DNA of 64,000 bases. It comes from Sycobia sp. Sy_11. Lineage: Eukaryota; Arthropoda; Insecta; Hymenoptera; Epichrysomallidae. The notes under the pieces are model-generated. The model ran no database searches. It saw nothing but the letters and a program-made list of their open reading frames with translations, and was not told the DNA's origin. The position numbers were made by a program, and so were the translations under genes. Location of the stretch: assembly GCA_018907035.1 (NCBI GenBank), contig JACCIC010000014.1, positions 1,711,001 through 1,775,000 on the forward strand, given 5' to 3'. Below are positions 1-12,950 of the stretch, piece after piece (the first letter of the stretch is position 1; every line of letters starts with the position of its first letter).

Positions 1-2480
1 TTCTGCTCGCTGATAAATTAGATAGGCAGAAAATTTGGATCGATCTATTTTGATCAATGTTTGTTTTCAATTGCATTCTGTCCGTCGCAATCCTTCATTT
101 TTTAAAACAGAATTCTATCACCGAATGTATTATGTATAACTCAGATAACATACGAGTATCTGGGATAGGCCTTGCAAATGCTCCAGAAATGTGCTTTGAC
201 TTGGTAGAATAGAATTTTTATTTGGCTATTGTAATCGTTCTGGAAAAGTTTAAAATAATATATAAGAGATTTAGAACGATGTTGATTATATGGCAAAGTT
301 GTTGGGATTAAAATAAGTTTATACGTAATTATTTAATTGAGGTAATGAATTTTAAAGGATGATAAATGTAAATCATTATAGATACTTAGCTCAAGAAAAA
401 AAGATGATCACTGCCTATAATTATTTTATACTGATAAGGAAAGAACCTTTTTCGCTGTAACTCACAAAGACTGTCCTAATATACCTACATAGAATATCAG
501 TGTAGCCATTCATTCCAACAACTCTCTAAAACAAAGATATAGACAATTAAAATGTTTACCAAAACATGCTCAAATATATAATTTAAATTTTTTACAATAT
601 TAATATTATTTCGTGCAGTACTTCGCGCAACTAACTAAAAATATTTTTTTATTATAGAATATTCATTTCATTATGAAATAATAAGCACATAGTGGCATGC
701 GTGATTTTACGCCACAACATCTGCACGCGCTGAGGCCACGTCATACCGTAGACATTTTACATTTATCGCTAAAAAGTTTTGTGCGACAGGTCACATGATT
801 AATAAATTTAGTTCAATAATAGTAAATAATCAGTAAAATTTTCATCTGAAACGATCTAAAAAACAATAATAGAAGTACTATCTAATAATAGTATATTAGA
901 ATATATGCAATCGCCTTTATTAATAAAACAAAATCTGGAATTAATAATTTTGGCGAAGGATGCTATTATTTCAATCTAGTAAAAGCAATTTTTAACAATA
1001 TTTCACGTGTTTGACAGAGATAATAAGTTAATGTTATTGATCTATCACTCGTATTATTTCATTTTTAAATAATGTGTAAATCTACTTTTGAATTTTTCTC
1101 CGCAAACTGTTTGTTCAATACATTAAGGATATTGAATAATAATAACTTATATTTAACTAGTAATTTTTTAATAATTTGAAAGTTCATAATATCAATTCGA
1201 TAGTCTATAAATTTGTCTAATTTTATAGGTACGTTAAGATTTGCAAAATCAAAAAATAGCTTAGCATTTTTACTGTGTCGCGATAGTCAATTACAATAAA
1301 GGTTAAACAATGTAGGACTAATTTTTGCCTAACAGTAATTTTATTTTAAGAGTTGGATACATTTAGAAGTCAAAAACCATTCATTTTAAGAATTTTTTAA
1401 GGGATTTGTTCTTTATAAAAAAAAATTTTTCACTTGAAATAATTATCTAAAGAAATTACATCAATTATTTAGAGTACAAATATCACAAATTAACAAACCT
1501 AAGAAACATCGCCGAGAACAAAGAAAAATTCATTTTCGCTGCGCAACCGAACACAAAAAGGATAACTTGCAATAAAAAATGCAATCAGTTCAATTAAAGA
1601 ATAATATTTTTTTTAATTGAATTAAATAATTTAGAAAATATTAATTTTTCAGAAAGTGACTCGCGTCTGAAGTGCAGATTTGTTTTCACGGTAATTCGGT
1701 TTTCGTCTTTAAAAAATAAGAAATGAAACGAAAATGTCGATCATTAAAGTATAACAGAATTATGTTTTAAAGAATTGTTTAAAATTTTATAGCGATCGAT
1801 TGAAACCTTTTTTAGATGTCGTGTATACTGGCATAGAACAAATTGTTTCGACAACAATGCATTAAAAGTCTATCTGCGCCATAAATCCCTAATGAAGATG
1901 CCTGCGGTTTCAGTCGACGAAAATTATAATTCCATTTGATTAAAATTTCACCACATTATTGGTGAAAAGATATAATTTTAAGCAAATGCACAAAATTATT
2001 ATTTTTAACTATGATTGAACACTTTAATATCTCATTTAAAAATCCTAACGAAGCAATCAGATTGTTTTGTGATCGTATATATTTTTTAATATTTTACATT
2101 TTTTCGATACGTAATGAGCTCCCGCGGAGAATTTAATTTGGTCAGCGAACGTTCTTCTTGACCTTCTAATTATTGAATAAGATATACGTAATTTAAACTA
2201 ACCTGTCATTTGTTAACTAGCGCCTTTCTCAAATACCATGCCTGCTTGTTTTTGGTTCCACCACGGCATCGGGTTGTCCTCAAACGTTCTCAAGTCAGTC
2301 TTTTTAAATTAAGTAAGTTTATCTAAATTTACTTACGTAATTTTATTTTTTTTTTTAACTATTCCGACTAATGTTACCTCTTATAATACACAACATGTGT
2401 ATTGGATAAATAAAACACTTAATTTTTATCAAGTTCGATCAAAAAGTCATCTCTTTACATCTTCCATAATACTTTCATTC
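1..2480. other. Upstream region without recognisable genes
   Basis: I found no convincing exon, transposase or reverse transcriptase here on either strand. The sequence is AT-rich with short open frames only. I looked for a C-terminal receptor exon like those at 11281 or 31920, which would signal another array member upstream, and did not find one. Confidence 0.5.
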
Positions 2481-2520
2481 GCTGTGAGCGAGAGACAAAG
2501 AATAAGCCAACGCTTATGCT

Positions 2521-2660
2521 GCGCATGCGATGTACGATTTCAAAAAAATATCAGAGGCGTATAAAATATTAACCATAGACAATAGTGTTCAATGCCAGAA
2601 GAAGGGAAAAAACTATCTACTCGCGAACGTGCCTACAATTTATTGCGTAAATAATAAATT
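2521..2660 (+). promoter_or_regulatory. Conserved 5' flank of OR1 (candidate promoter/5' UTR)
   Basis: Two blocks recur upstream of all four receptor genes. The first is GCGCATGCGATGTACGA at 2521-2537. The second, starting at 2632, reads CCTACAATTTATTGCGTAA and continues into ATAATAAATT. Counterparts lie at 24103 and 24212 (OR2), 34431 and 34531 (OR3), and 50785 and 50883 (OR4), always about 150-320 bp before the ATG. Conservation outside coding sequence in diverged paralogues suggests a promoter or 5' UTR role, but recent common ancestry could also explain it. Confidence 0.4.
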
Positions 2661-2811
2661 GGCCTTTTCGCTCAGTACAAAGGCAGGTTCTTCTCCAGTA
2701 CGTTCTGGTTCATTCGACTGAACATATGTTTTATTTTCAATTTTTGTCATGTGAGAAGTTACTTATAAAATACTTGCAAAACTGTTCAGTAAAGTCATTG
2801 AGCATTTGAAA

Positions 2812-5800
2812 ATGGAAGAGCTTTCGAAATTCAACTATCTCACATTGCAGGTTCTTAATTCTATAAAATACGTATATTTAATTTTAATAAAAATCTCATT
2901 CGTAAAGTTTTCTAGACAACATTAATATTTATAATATATATATATATATATATATATTTTATTTGACTATTTTTAACAGGAAGAACTAAATTCAGCACAA
3001 CTTATTTTTTCTTGGAATGAAAGAGTTTTTAGGCTTTTTGGAATGAATCCTTTGAAATTTAACATGCTTATATATTTAGTTGTGGCTTTATATGCAGGAA
3101 TTCATTTTTTAATGACTGCTGCAGACTTATCAAATAATATGGATAATGGAGCTGACTTCGTGGATGCCTTGATAGAATTTGGGTGTATGTTTACAGTTCT
3201 GGCGAAAATAATTTTTTATCGAGTAAAACGAAAATGTCTTGCTGATATTTTGAATGAATTGAAAGCAGACTATACGATTAGCAATTTCAGAGATGTTAAA
3301 GAAATAAGTCCATTGGTAGCTTATATGTCAATAGTGAAAGGATATTTCAAATGTACTCTTTCGCTTTGTTGCTGTACAGCGAGTCTTTATTATTTAAAAG
3401 CACTAGACCTAAGCTTATTTCACGCAGCAATAACAGGTACGTATACAGAATTTATATTATTTCATAGCGGTCAAATTTAATAAGGAGCCGAAGTAGTTCG
3501 AAACGTTGGACTCCACTTATTCGGGTATGGGTAGATAAGTTGGTGAAGGAGGCACTCGGGGTAGTTATAATAATAAAAGCTTTATATTTCAAATTATACG
3601 GGAGTGGTTAACAAAGGCACATACTGCCTGTCATTATCATAGGACTGAAAAACCTGTGAAAATATTAATTTGATACTTTGTTAAGGAAATAGTCGATATA
3701 GGTGTTTTTTTTTTAATTTTTAATAATTTCTGCTGATAATAATCGGTATCTGTATATAAATACGTCTTTTAAAGATCTAATTTCCTTTATTAATTTTAAT
3801 TTTACATTGTTATTTTTATAATTTTTTTTCTTCAAAATAATGGCTCGTGAATTGCAATTTGAATTGGAAACCCTGTCATTTTTTTGTTTGCTGTACTATT
3901 TTTTTTAAACGCCGTGTACGCAGCTCGACTTTAGAGGCGTTTGCCATGGCTCTAAAGGCTTCGCGGTAAACACGGTCGTGCGTAGCATGTTGACAGGGAC
4001 ATTAAAGCGCGCCCAAGAAATTGTATTAATGAAACCTTGTCAAAAGATTATGACCAAAATAAGCGATTTTATTATATCTGTAGTAACGATTTATTGGGGT
4101 AGTCACCATCACAAACATGTCTTTGTTGCCTGCGTCTACGATATTATCCGCGACTGTTTTTCCGATATTATCTAGGTAGCAAACATTTTAAATGTTAATT
4201 GTTTAGATACATGGACTTCTTTTATTAAATATTCCAATGATAACATTCCACTTAAATACGAGGGTATTAACTGCTCTTTTTTTAAAATCTGCGACCAGTT
4301 TTGAGTCACTCACCTATTTATTTATTTATCTATTTATTTAATTTTTAATTTAATATTTATTAGTCAGCAATATTTCTTTTAACTTTCATAATTGTAACGT
4401 TACAATTAATGTCTACAAAGAAAGGTTAATTAATATCTTGTAATAATAATTATTATTTCCTTTACATTATGTATTCTTAATTCAATTACTAGATAAGCTT
4501 ATTAGTATAGCATTCATCGATCTGCGCATTACTCGTTTCAAACAATAGTAAACGAAATATTTGTGAGCGCGATGTACGTACTCGCGTTATTTCAGTTACT
4601 TCGCTCCTTTCAGGTACAAACAAATCCATGTGAATAAATCGCTTTCCCCTCACAAAAGTTATGTAATTTAATATTTCGCTAGAGTTAACATTGTTATCTA
4701 ATACAAAAACAGTGCTTGAACTTATTTTAATACGTTGATGGTCGCTAAGAGCGTCACACTGAAAATTGATCCTTGCGGGACACTATAGTATGTTTGAATT
4801 TGTTCAGAATTACAGTTGTTGATGATAACTGTTAAGCTCCTATTGTTAAAAAATTGCTTATGAAGGTTATTATTTATTCTTTTGTGTTTGATTAGAGTTT
4901 CTATTATTCTGTGCCACAGGTAATATGCTTTTTCCATGTCTAAGCGTTCTGCGACGAGACGTAGCTTATTTTTTAATGCATCGCATATTTTGGACTCAGG
5001 TACTGTGAAACAATCTATAATCGACCAGTTTTCTCGGAATTTGTTTTGATATTTATTTAAAAAAAAATTTTCTTTCGGAAATACCAGTGAGTTTCAAATA
5101 TTTCACACATGCTGCACGTAAGTTCATTTGCACTATAGCCTCCTTTGTTTTTCCCAGGCTTGAGGATTGGTATAATAGTAGCTGATTTCAGATGCTGGGG
5201 TAAAGTTGATAGGTCAATATATAGTTATAGAGGTATAGAATAGTGATGTAAACTTTTTTAGATAGTTGCGTAAGGAATATGTGGATTTTCTAATAACTAT
5301 TTTTCCGACAAATTTCACATGTAGAAGCCTGTGATTATTTTCTTCATATTAAGTTTATATTACTTTTATAATAAGTTTATTCCAGTTTTTCTACTTTTGT
5401 TGTCAATTTCAGCAATTCTTTGTCAAAGTTTTCTTTACTAGAATTTTCAGTCAATTTCTTTGCTATTCACAGTTTGAATGTCGTTGAATAATACTGGGAT
5501 AGGTGTGAAGTTGTATCTTTTAACTGATTTTATTTCTAGATGCCACCAATTAGCCGTCGGTTTCGATTGCTTCAATTTGAGTCTGAACATGATTTCGTTT
5601 TGTTATTATTAATTGCTACGTGCTATTTACGTGTAATGATTAGGTACACTATGCTACCATTACCGGAGTTAAGAACTAAAGGAGTTAAATTTATTGAACT
5701 GAAGATTGGCATTAGTTATGATAATGCACATTGGTGACTTATTATTGAGAAGTATGCTACCTTGTTCCAGGAATCGTTTTTCGGTAGCTTCCCTTCTTTT

Positions 5801-7865
5801 ATAACATTTGTATGACCCTCATAGGGTTGTATAGCTAGTGAAATCACACACAAGTAATCCTGCTGAATTTTCAAACTATGAATATTCTATTGCATGATCT
5901 TTACTATGATTAGAAGTAGTTAAAATATTTTCGGTGTATGCTTGATTCTACTATCACGCGCATTCGTTTAAATATAATCTTTTATGTTCTTATTGAACTG
6001 TTGGATATCTTAGGTGTATTTTCTATAATCTGGACCAGATTGTTCACTCCTTTAACATAAATTAGTAGCATTCTATATTTCTCTAGATATGTTTTAAGTC
6101 TCAAAAGTTTTTTATTCATTTCAACGTTTACTTGCAAATACCACTGCTTTGTGTATTAAGTGTATTATTTAAATCTGTTGTTGCCATTTGTTGATAAATA
6201 TTAACTTTAAATTTATCCAGTTGCTTTTAAATTTAAAGGAATTTTGTAAGAGAATCAAAGATACTACAATGGGAATGTCCATGTTTATTATTTATTATTT
6301 CGTTCTTAGTGGTTGCGTTTTGATCAAAATGGTTTACTACATACTCTATGTGGATTATTGACTGTTGTGAGGATTTTTTCTTTCAGTTTCGATATATGAT
6401 CTGATAATTTGTACGTAAAACAGCGTAAGAAATCAGTACTAAGATATATAAAGTAGTTTATTTCGTAGAAATGAAATTTGAACATTTCTAGAATTTTTGC
6501 AATATCTTCTGGTTTGACATAAACTTGTTACCTAAAACTTCATATGTCTTTATATTCTTCCACTGAAATGGTAGCATCCATATAAAAAATTCTAGTACTA
6601 CATCTAATGTTTAGTTCCTCTAATACACGGTTTTGAATATTGAGTGAAACGTTAGATAAAATTAGTTGTTTAAATTTAAAAATAAATGTCTGTAATGCTA
6701 ATGTTTATTTGCTTATTTCTATAAATTTATATTTATATGTTTGTGTATTGACCAGTAAATAACTTATTTAGATGACAAATATATGTAGACTCTATAGTGG
6801 AATATTTTAGATGCGAATATGACGTCGTAGGGTGGAATCATATTGCCTATTGCACAGGCATAGAGAGTTAGGTCTCATCCATTTGTGCAGTCCATAATTA
6901 GGCCTTGGTTCTTTTTTGAAGTTTCAAGATGTTGATATGAATATAATATTGTATGTACTGTTTGTATAGACGGTTGGAATTTTAGCAAGGCTTTGTTAGT
7001 TCATATTGTTGAACGTCTTCGGCTTGGACAGAGCAAAACTCTGTGCTGCTATTCGAAGTCTATTGGCTTGTTTTTTGGAGTGTTATGATAATACATCTGT
7101 TTAGGGTCTTCAGGAAAACTATCATATGTTATTCTAATCATAAACCGATATTGTAGAACTGCTATTTAAAATTGTAAAACACTTTATTAAGATTTATAAT
7201 TAATGATTTCAAAAAAAAATGAAATCGTATGTATTTGACTTTAAAACAAGGCTAAACATTTTTCGTCTAACATGATCGAACATTTTTTTTGAAAAAGTAA
7301 AAACGTTTGCAATCCTTTCATAACTTTTATTAATCAATTTATAATGGAACTACTTACTTGTGTCAATTGAACAATGGGTTCAATATGTTTATTTTTAAAA
7401 CTAGAAATGTTTTCTGGATTAATAAGAGCTAAATATAGAATGACAAATACTTTGAGTATTGCCTGTCTTCTTTGATTTATTTTTTGGCGTGGCTAACGGA
7501 TTATAATGATAAAATTAGTGCTGTAATTCTTGTTCCTTAGACTATTTAAAGTTTCTACAGTATGGTCCAATTACTGTATTCGGCGGAACGTGATAACTTC
7601 GTACGATTATAGAGTAGAAGGTACTTTATTCTTTAATCACTTTCTCAGTAAAACATATGAATTTTTTTGTTTGTATATATTTTTTCTGGTTATCTTCTGA
7701 TCTCACACTTAAAATAGTAAGTACTTTTATTTCTTGCGCTTATATATACTTTGGTGGAATGTTGAAAACTGAAATTTAGTCTTCTTATTTTATAGCTTAT
7801 TTTTTTAAAATTTTGATACTTTTTAAAATATTCTTTCCTGAAGTCTACTAATATATTTACTGATG

Positions 7866-7912
<47 letters not shown>

Positions 7913-10900
7913 GCATATAACACATGCATTATATTCTCTAAAAAGTAACAAATATACTATTAAACTGTACAGGTTCATTAAATACGACATCGTTTCCATT
8001 ACCGTACCACGTCCGTTTCTTTGTGCCCATAAGCGATTTTAATCTCTACGTGGTTGCTCTTATTTATTTTCTACCAATGGTTCCTATATTTGTGTTTACT
8101 CTGGTAGCTGATACAAATTTGATGCTGGGAATGATAGCACATATTTGTGGACTATTATCCATTTTATCTCAAATGATGATCAACCAAATAACAGAAGATA
8201 CTACTCAATTTCGATACCATATAAGAAATATTATTACCCGTCATCAACGCTTAATCAGGTATTAAGTTTCATATGTTGTATTGACTATAATATTCATAAT
8301 CCTAGTATCACAACTTTTGTAATTCGAAAGCGATTTTGATCTACTTTTGTAGATTCAAAATTGGGTAAAATTACTTTGATCGGATCTTCGATTGGGGTGC
8401 ATGAACTGTTACAACAAGTCAGCTATACTCTTGTGTGTAGTATAGCAATTGATATAAAAAATTGTGTTTCTACCATGTTTCGTCCATTTACAGTAAGAAT
8501 AGTATAATTGTTTTACAAGTTTATTGCGCAATTACAGACTGTGATACTTAGAAACTTTACTACATCTAATCAAAAAGTAACTAGAAATTTTTTTAAACTT
8601 AATAGTAACACTGATGACAAATAGATCAATTTTCCGTACAGTTGCTTTTTATTTGATCGGTAATACAGAATGTGTTATTTTCAATAATGCTTTATTTTCA
8701 ATGTTTGCTGACGCAATGAAAAATCAGAGTAAAACTTTTAGTTATTAACATTAATCTTACAATTTTTTAGGTTTCGCATCGATATAACACTCACAATTTT
8801 AAGTGCAACTTAATCAATATTAATTATTTTTACGCCAACATACTATCCGTTAGATAATATCTCTACTTACTAACTTGAGTAAAATTGAGCACAAAAAATA
8901 AAGTGTTCATTATATTAATTATTAATTAATTCTAATCGCTCCTTGATCAGATGTGGGAAACGAAGATCCCTTTTAATTTTCCATACAACATAATAAATAT
9001 ATAAAACATCTAAGATTATCGAAAACAATCGATTCTACGTTCAGTTCCGTAATGCTGCAACAACTTTTGGGCGTCGTATTTTTTCTTACCTTCGTCGGAT
9101 ACAGTGCTATATTGGTAAGTGGTACTTTTATTTAAAAGAAACAACATAATATCTGAATTATTAAAGTAATTACGTGAAATTGTTTTCATTTTCAAGAAAA
9201 TGGTATCCAGCTTGATTAGAGAAGTTAGATTTTAATTTCTTTTGCGATGTTCAGCCTGCTCGCGTGATATACATTGACTGTGGAACTGTCCATGAGTCAC
9301 TCCCGAATCCTTGTGCTTGCTTTAGCAGACTTCGGCTCCAGTCTTAACTTACCAATGACGAAAAATGAAATTTTATAGTAGAGTGTAACAATTTAAATGT
9401 ATACTTATGTTACGCGCGGCGATCATTGCACTTTTGCATTTAAATTTCTCTGTGAACGTGCTTGTTCATTTTACTCTAATACTCCACATAGAAATTATAA
9501 ACGCTTATTAATTGCTACGTTTGTAAAATGTGGATAAATCTTTTTAAAATTCTTAATAAATCCGTTTCGTTTATTTTTTTAATCGATAACGCTGCAATTA
9601 CCTGCGGTTAAAAACAGTCACTAATAATGAAATGTTTTCACGTAATTATTTTGAAAAACATGTATAAATTTATTTGAAGTAACTCGAGTTATCTATATAT
9701 TTAGAACTAACAAATATTTTTCGTAGAAGCAAAACGCCACTTATCTTCTTAGGGAGCAAAATAAAATGATAGTAAAAGTGAGTCTTTTTTGAGCACTTAA
9801 AATCTTACTTTTCCTCCCAAGGTAACAACATAGAAAAAGCAGAAGAAATACAACTATATAGTTCTTCTTCCTTGTGTTCGAATCTTCGTTTATACGAAAG
9901 TGCGGCCTGTGAAACATTTGGCATTTATGATATTTGGGCCTGCCTTTTGCAACTTCGAGTTAGGCAATCCATATTTTAAAATGATATGGCGATTATCTTT
10001 TCCTTGACATTATTATATGAAAATTATTCAACGTTTTTTTATGTTTTAAAACTTTATATTAAAAATATAATTAATTTTATATTAAAATTATAATTATTTT
10101 ATATTAAAATTTATTTAAATTTATACATATTTTTTTCGTTTTCACTAATTTAATTTTAATGTTTTGTTTTTTTCTTTATTACATTAAAAATAGTTTTTAA
10201 TTTTTTTTATGAATACATTATGAACAAACGTATAATTTTAAGTTGATTTTTCTTTTTTGATTAATAGAGGTGGGGACTTGGGCCCTTTTCATGCCCAGCG
10301 CCCAGCGCCCAGCCCCATCTCTCTCCTTAAATATGATCAGTAAAAAAGTAATTCGCAATATTATCGATACCCGACCCTTATACCTTCTTTCTATACAGAA
10401 GACTCCCCAATATATCTTTTAACGGGACACCACAGAAAAATTATTTGAACTTATTTACAGTCCGCAAAATGCCAGATTTTATTTCAAGCACCTTTTCACA
10501 CATACGGTTATGGAAATACCGTTCGTATGAGGAAATATGTCGACCTTAGAGTCTTTATAAAATAGTATTAGGGACAAGCCGAAATGATTCGAAATGTTAC
10601 ACGAAGCAGATATAGAAATTCGGTGAATTTGGTGGTGAGGGAGTCTGATTATCCTTTCTTAACAATAGGATAATTCATTTTATTATTATTATTTTTTAGT
10701 GGTAGTATGTATATATCATAAGTCACGGTGGTGATCTTAAAGAAGTACAGCGTCCTTGTTATTACAATTATATTATACTATTTTATAAAGGCGGTAAGAC
10801 CGATAAAAATATTTGTTAATTAATTCGCAAAAGTTAACATAAGTACAATTTTAATTTTTATATACATAGAATTTTCATAAGCACGAGAATGCACTGATGT

Positions 10901-11334
10901 TCACATTTTTGGTAAATACTGGAGCATTTGTCATACTTCTTTTTGCGTATTGTTATGCTGGTCAGTGCCTTATGGACGAGGTAAAATTATTTCAATACAT
11001 AATGCAAGCTTTTGAAAGCATTTCATTTATAAATTATTATTCACTATTATTCCAGAGTACAGCTTTATGTGATGCTGCATATAATAGTAAATGGTATAAT
11101 CTTCAGCCTTCGGATTTAAAGTACTATCTAATTTTTATGATTCGAACACGAACACCATTCAAAATCTCGGCTAAAAGTTTCTTCGATTATTCTCTCAACA
11201 GTTTTATTACTGTAAGCGTTAAAAATATATCTATATTGAAAATCTGTTACTCTAATTTTTGAATATCAATATGTTGACAGGTAGTGAAATCCACAGTCGC
11301 CTATCTATCCGTGTTAGAAACATTATTTGTTTAA
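2812..11334 (+). CDS. Odorant receptor 1 (7tm_6 family), complete, seven coding exons
   Basis: Exons are 2812-2850, 2980-3436, 7973-8258, 9015-9114, 10870-10980, 11056-11211 and 11281-11334: 1203 nt, 400 residues, all with GT-AG introns and compatible phases. The start is the ATG at 2812, beginning MEELSKF. Exon 2 carries hydrophobic segments at LIYLVVALYAGIHFLM, FVDALIEFGCMFTVLAKII and around the CCC cluster. Exon 3 holds the long loop and a fourth segment. Exons 4-5 hold MLQQLLGVVFFLTFVGY and VILLFAYCYAGQCL. Exons 6-7 give the typical insect-receptor C-terminus (MIRT..PF, then AYLSVL). Family members are inverted seven-helix odorant-gated channels that assemble with Orco in olfactory neuron dendrites; the ligand cannot be read from sequence. 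An AATAAA lies at 11367. Introns 2 (4.5 kb) and 4 (1.8 kb) are enlarged by repeats. OR3 looks like the closest paralogue. Confidence 0.9.
3481..3670. repeat. Degenerate dispersed repeat, copy A
   Basis: The block GCCGAAGTAGTTCGAAACGTT with its downstream part (AAGTTGGTGAAGGAGGCACTC) matches 10572-10650, where the text is GCCGAAATGATTCGAAATGTT and GTGGTGAGGGAGTC. A second shared stretch is near 3600-3670 and 10725-10820. I do not recognise the family; it could be the 3' end of a LINE. Confidence 0.4.
4722..5260 (-). pseudogene. Decayed non-LTR retrotransposon reverse transcriptase fragment
   Basis: Read on the minus strand, the segment near 5220-5150 gives LPQHLKSATIIPILKPGKNK, the characteristic stretch at the start of jockey/CR1-type reverse transcriptase domains. 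Further on, VPQGSIFSVTLLATINVL at about 4790-4725 corresponds to the conserved PQGS..GP.LF motif before the catalytic YxDD. The frame shifts at least once and the catalytic end is missing, so this is a dead 5'- and 3'-truncated copy lying antisense in OR1 intron 2. The clade (jockey versus CR1) is not certain. Confidence 0.7.
7868..7906. repeat. (TA)n microsatellite
   Basis: About twenty uninterrupted TA units lie 66 bp before OR1 exon 3. The short antisense open frame rich in Tyr-Ile is an artefact of this tract. Confidence 0.9.
10565..10820. repeat. Degenerate dispersed repeat, copy B
   Basis: This is a second copy of the block seen at 3481-3670, in OR1 intron 4 just upstream of exon 5. 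The order of the shared pieces is the same in both copies. The family is unknown. Confidence 0.4.
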
Positions 11335-11603
11335 GATCACTGATCAATTTTGAATAAGATTTTATTAATAAATTGGTAATGTAAGTAATGTGTCAATTTA
11401 ATTGAAAACATTTTTGTACAATTTGTTTCAAATACTATTGTTTAAGTATTATTTCTTACATATTAAAAAAAATCATCATTTTATTTAGTGAATATAAGGA
11501 TCGTATTTTCATTAATATGGATTATATTTTTTGATGCTTGGTCTTTTTTGTGGAGTTATATTATTACCAAAGAAGTACGAGTTCTAGTGAACAATTCACA
11601 ATA

Positions 11604-12950
11604 GAACTTTTAATGCTGGTATCTGCAAAGGTCCACACGATTAAAGTAACGAAAATACATTTCATAAACACTAATTTTTGGCAATCGATGGTTTTAAAAA
11701 ATTTTCGATGAATTTTTTTGTAATACGTTGGTTGTCTATCGTAAAAATAAAATTGTTTGAAAACAACGGTCTCGGTTATTGTCCTCTTTAGAATTCCGTT
11801 TCTTTTTCTTCAATTCACCGTCAGTTCATCGTCAATAATCGTCGAGAATGCCACTGAACATCCAAGGGTCTATTATATAATAATTCTACGGTTTATACAA
11901 CGACGGCGAATAAGTTTGTTATAATTTTTTTATCTCTCATCTATAGAGAAAAAAGATATACTCGCGAATTTACCTTTAAGCTCTTGCCGGAAGCAATTAC
12001 TTCTATACCGTCTACGTTCAACAGTTATCAATAACATTGTTATTTCTTTCGTTACTATGACGATCAGACTTGATCGTATTTAAAAAAAAAAGTTTCGAAA
12101 TGTAATAATACACTTGGTTCCGAATGCGTACTAAAATAACTGAACTAAAATGACAATTTTCCTTTATATAAAATTTCGAAATAAAAGTAGTTCCTTCAAT
12201 GGAAGTGAATTACTTCGTGGAATAAAATCTATTAATACGAAGAACGTTCCTTAAGTTATTTTAGTACGCGAGCGAAACAAAATATTTTATTACACTTTGA
12301 AACCTTTTTTTAAAAATATATTCTAGTCTGATCGTCATAGTAACAAAAGAAATAACAATGTTATTGACCACTGTTGAACGTAGACGATATAAGAATAATT
12401 GTTTCTGGCAAGAACTTGCAAGTATATTTGCGAGTATATCTTTTTTCTCTATGGATGAGACGTAAAAAAAATTATATAAAACTTCTTATTCGTCGTCGTT
12501 GTATAAACCGTAGAACTGTTATTATTTGTTATTGTCCCCTGTGTGATGCAAAAAATTTGCAGTATGTCTACAACGTTTCACGTCAGGTGAACATATAATT
12601 TACGTGTATACCCTGCAATTATTTTGCTCCCGTGTCCAGTATGTTATACAATTTTTTATACAAATATTTATATCTATTGTATCTACAGACCCTAGAAAGT
12701 TCATTGGCGATCTCGACGATTATTGATCACGAACTGTACGTGGATTGAAGGAAAAGAAACAATTCCAAAGAGGACTGTAACTGTGACCGTTGCTTTCAAA
12801 CAATTTTATTATTACGATTGAGAGACAGCGTATTGCCAACGTTCTTCGAAATTTTTTTAAAAACATCGATTGCAAAAAATTAATGTCTATAAAATGTATT
12901 TTTGTTAGATTATTGTATGGGCCTTTGCAGATATTAGCATAAAAATCTAC
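11604..12950. repeat. Large imperfect inverted repeat (about 0.55-0.7 kb arms)
   Basis: The left arm (about 11604-12150) pairs with the right arm (about 12245-12950) around a spacer of roughly 100 bp. Landmark pairs are ATCTGCAAAGG (11621) with CCTTTGCAGAT (12922), CGGTTTATACAACGACG (11889) with CGTCGTTGTATAAACCG (12494), and CTATGACGATCAGACT (12055) with AGTCTGATCGTCATAG (12327). The right arm has about 165 bp more near 12550-12710. A relative of one arm, complete in that part, lies downstream of OR3 at 48100-48590. No protein is encoded. It could be a fold-back transposon or a palindrome formed by inverted duplication. Confidence 0.85.

Larger units (their letters stand above)
3437..7972 (+). 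other. OR1 intron 2, repeat-filled
   Basis: This 4.5-kb intron starts with GTACGTATACAGAATTTATA, nearly the same as the OR2 intron 2 start at 25053. It contains a block at 3481-3670 that is related to one in OR1 intron 4 (10565-10820), a decayed reverse transcriptase on the minus strand at about 4722-5260, and a (TA)n tract at 7868-7906. I recognise nothing in 5300-7600. Some of it may be further remains of the same minus-strand LINE. Confidence 0.5.

Noticed and set aside
2530..2721. 63-codon frame upstream of OR1 as a gene
   Set aside because: It overlaps the conserved 5' flank, and the frame is not kept in the homologous flanks of the other receptors.
7690..7929. Minus-strand frame with Tyr-Ile repeats
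   Set aside because: It is an artefact of a (TA)n tract with AT-rich flanks.
11604..12950. CRISPR-like or tRNA structures in the palindrome
   Set aside because: There are only two facing arms, no regular spacers and no tRNA fold, and the host is a eukaryote.
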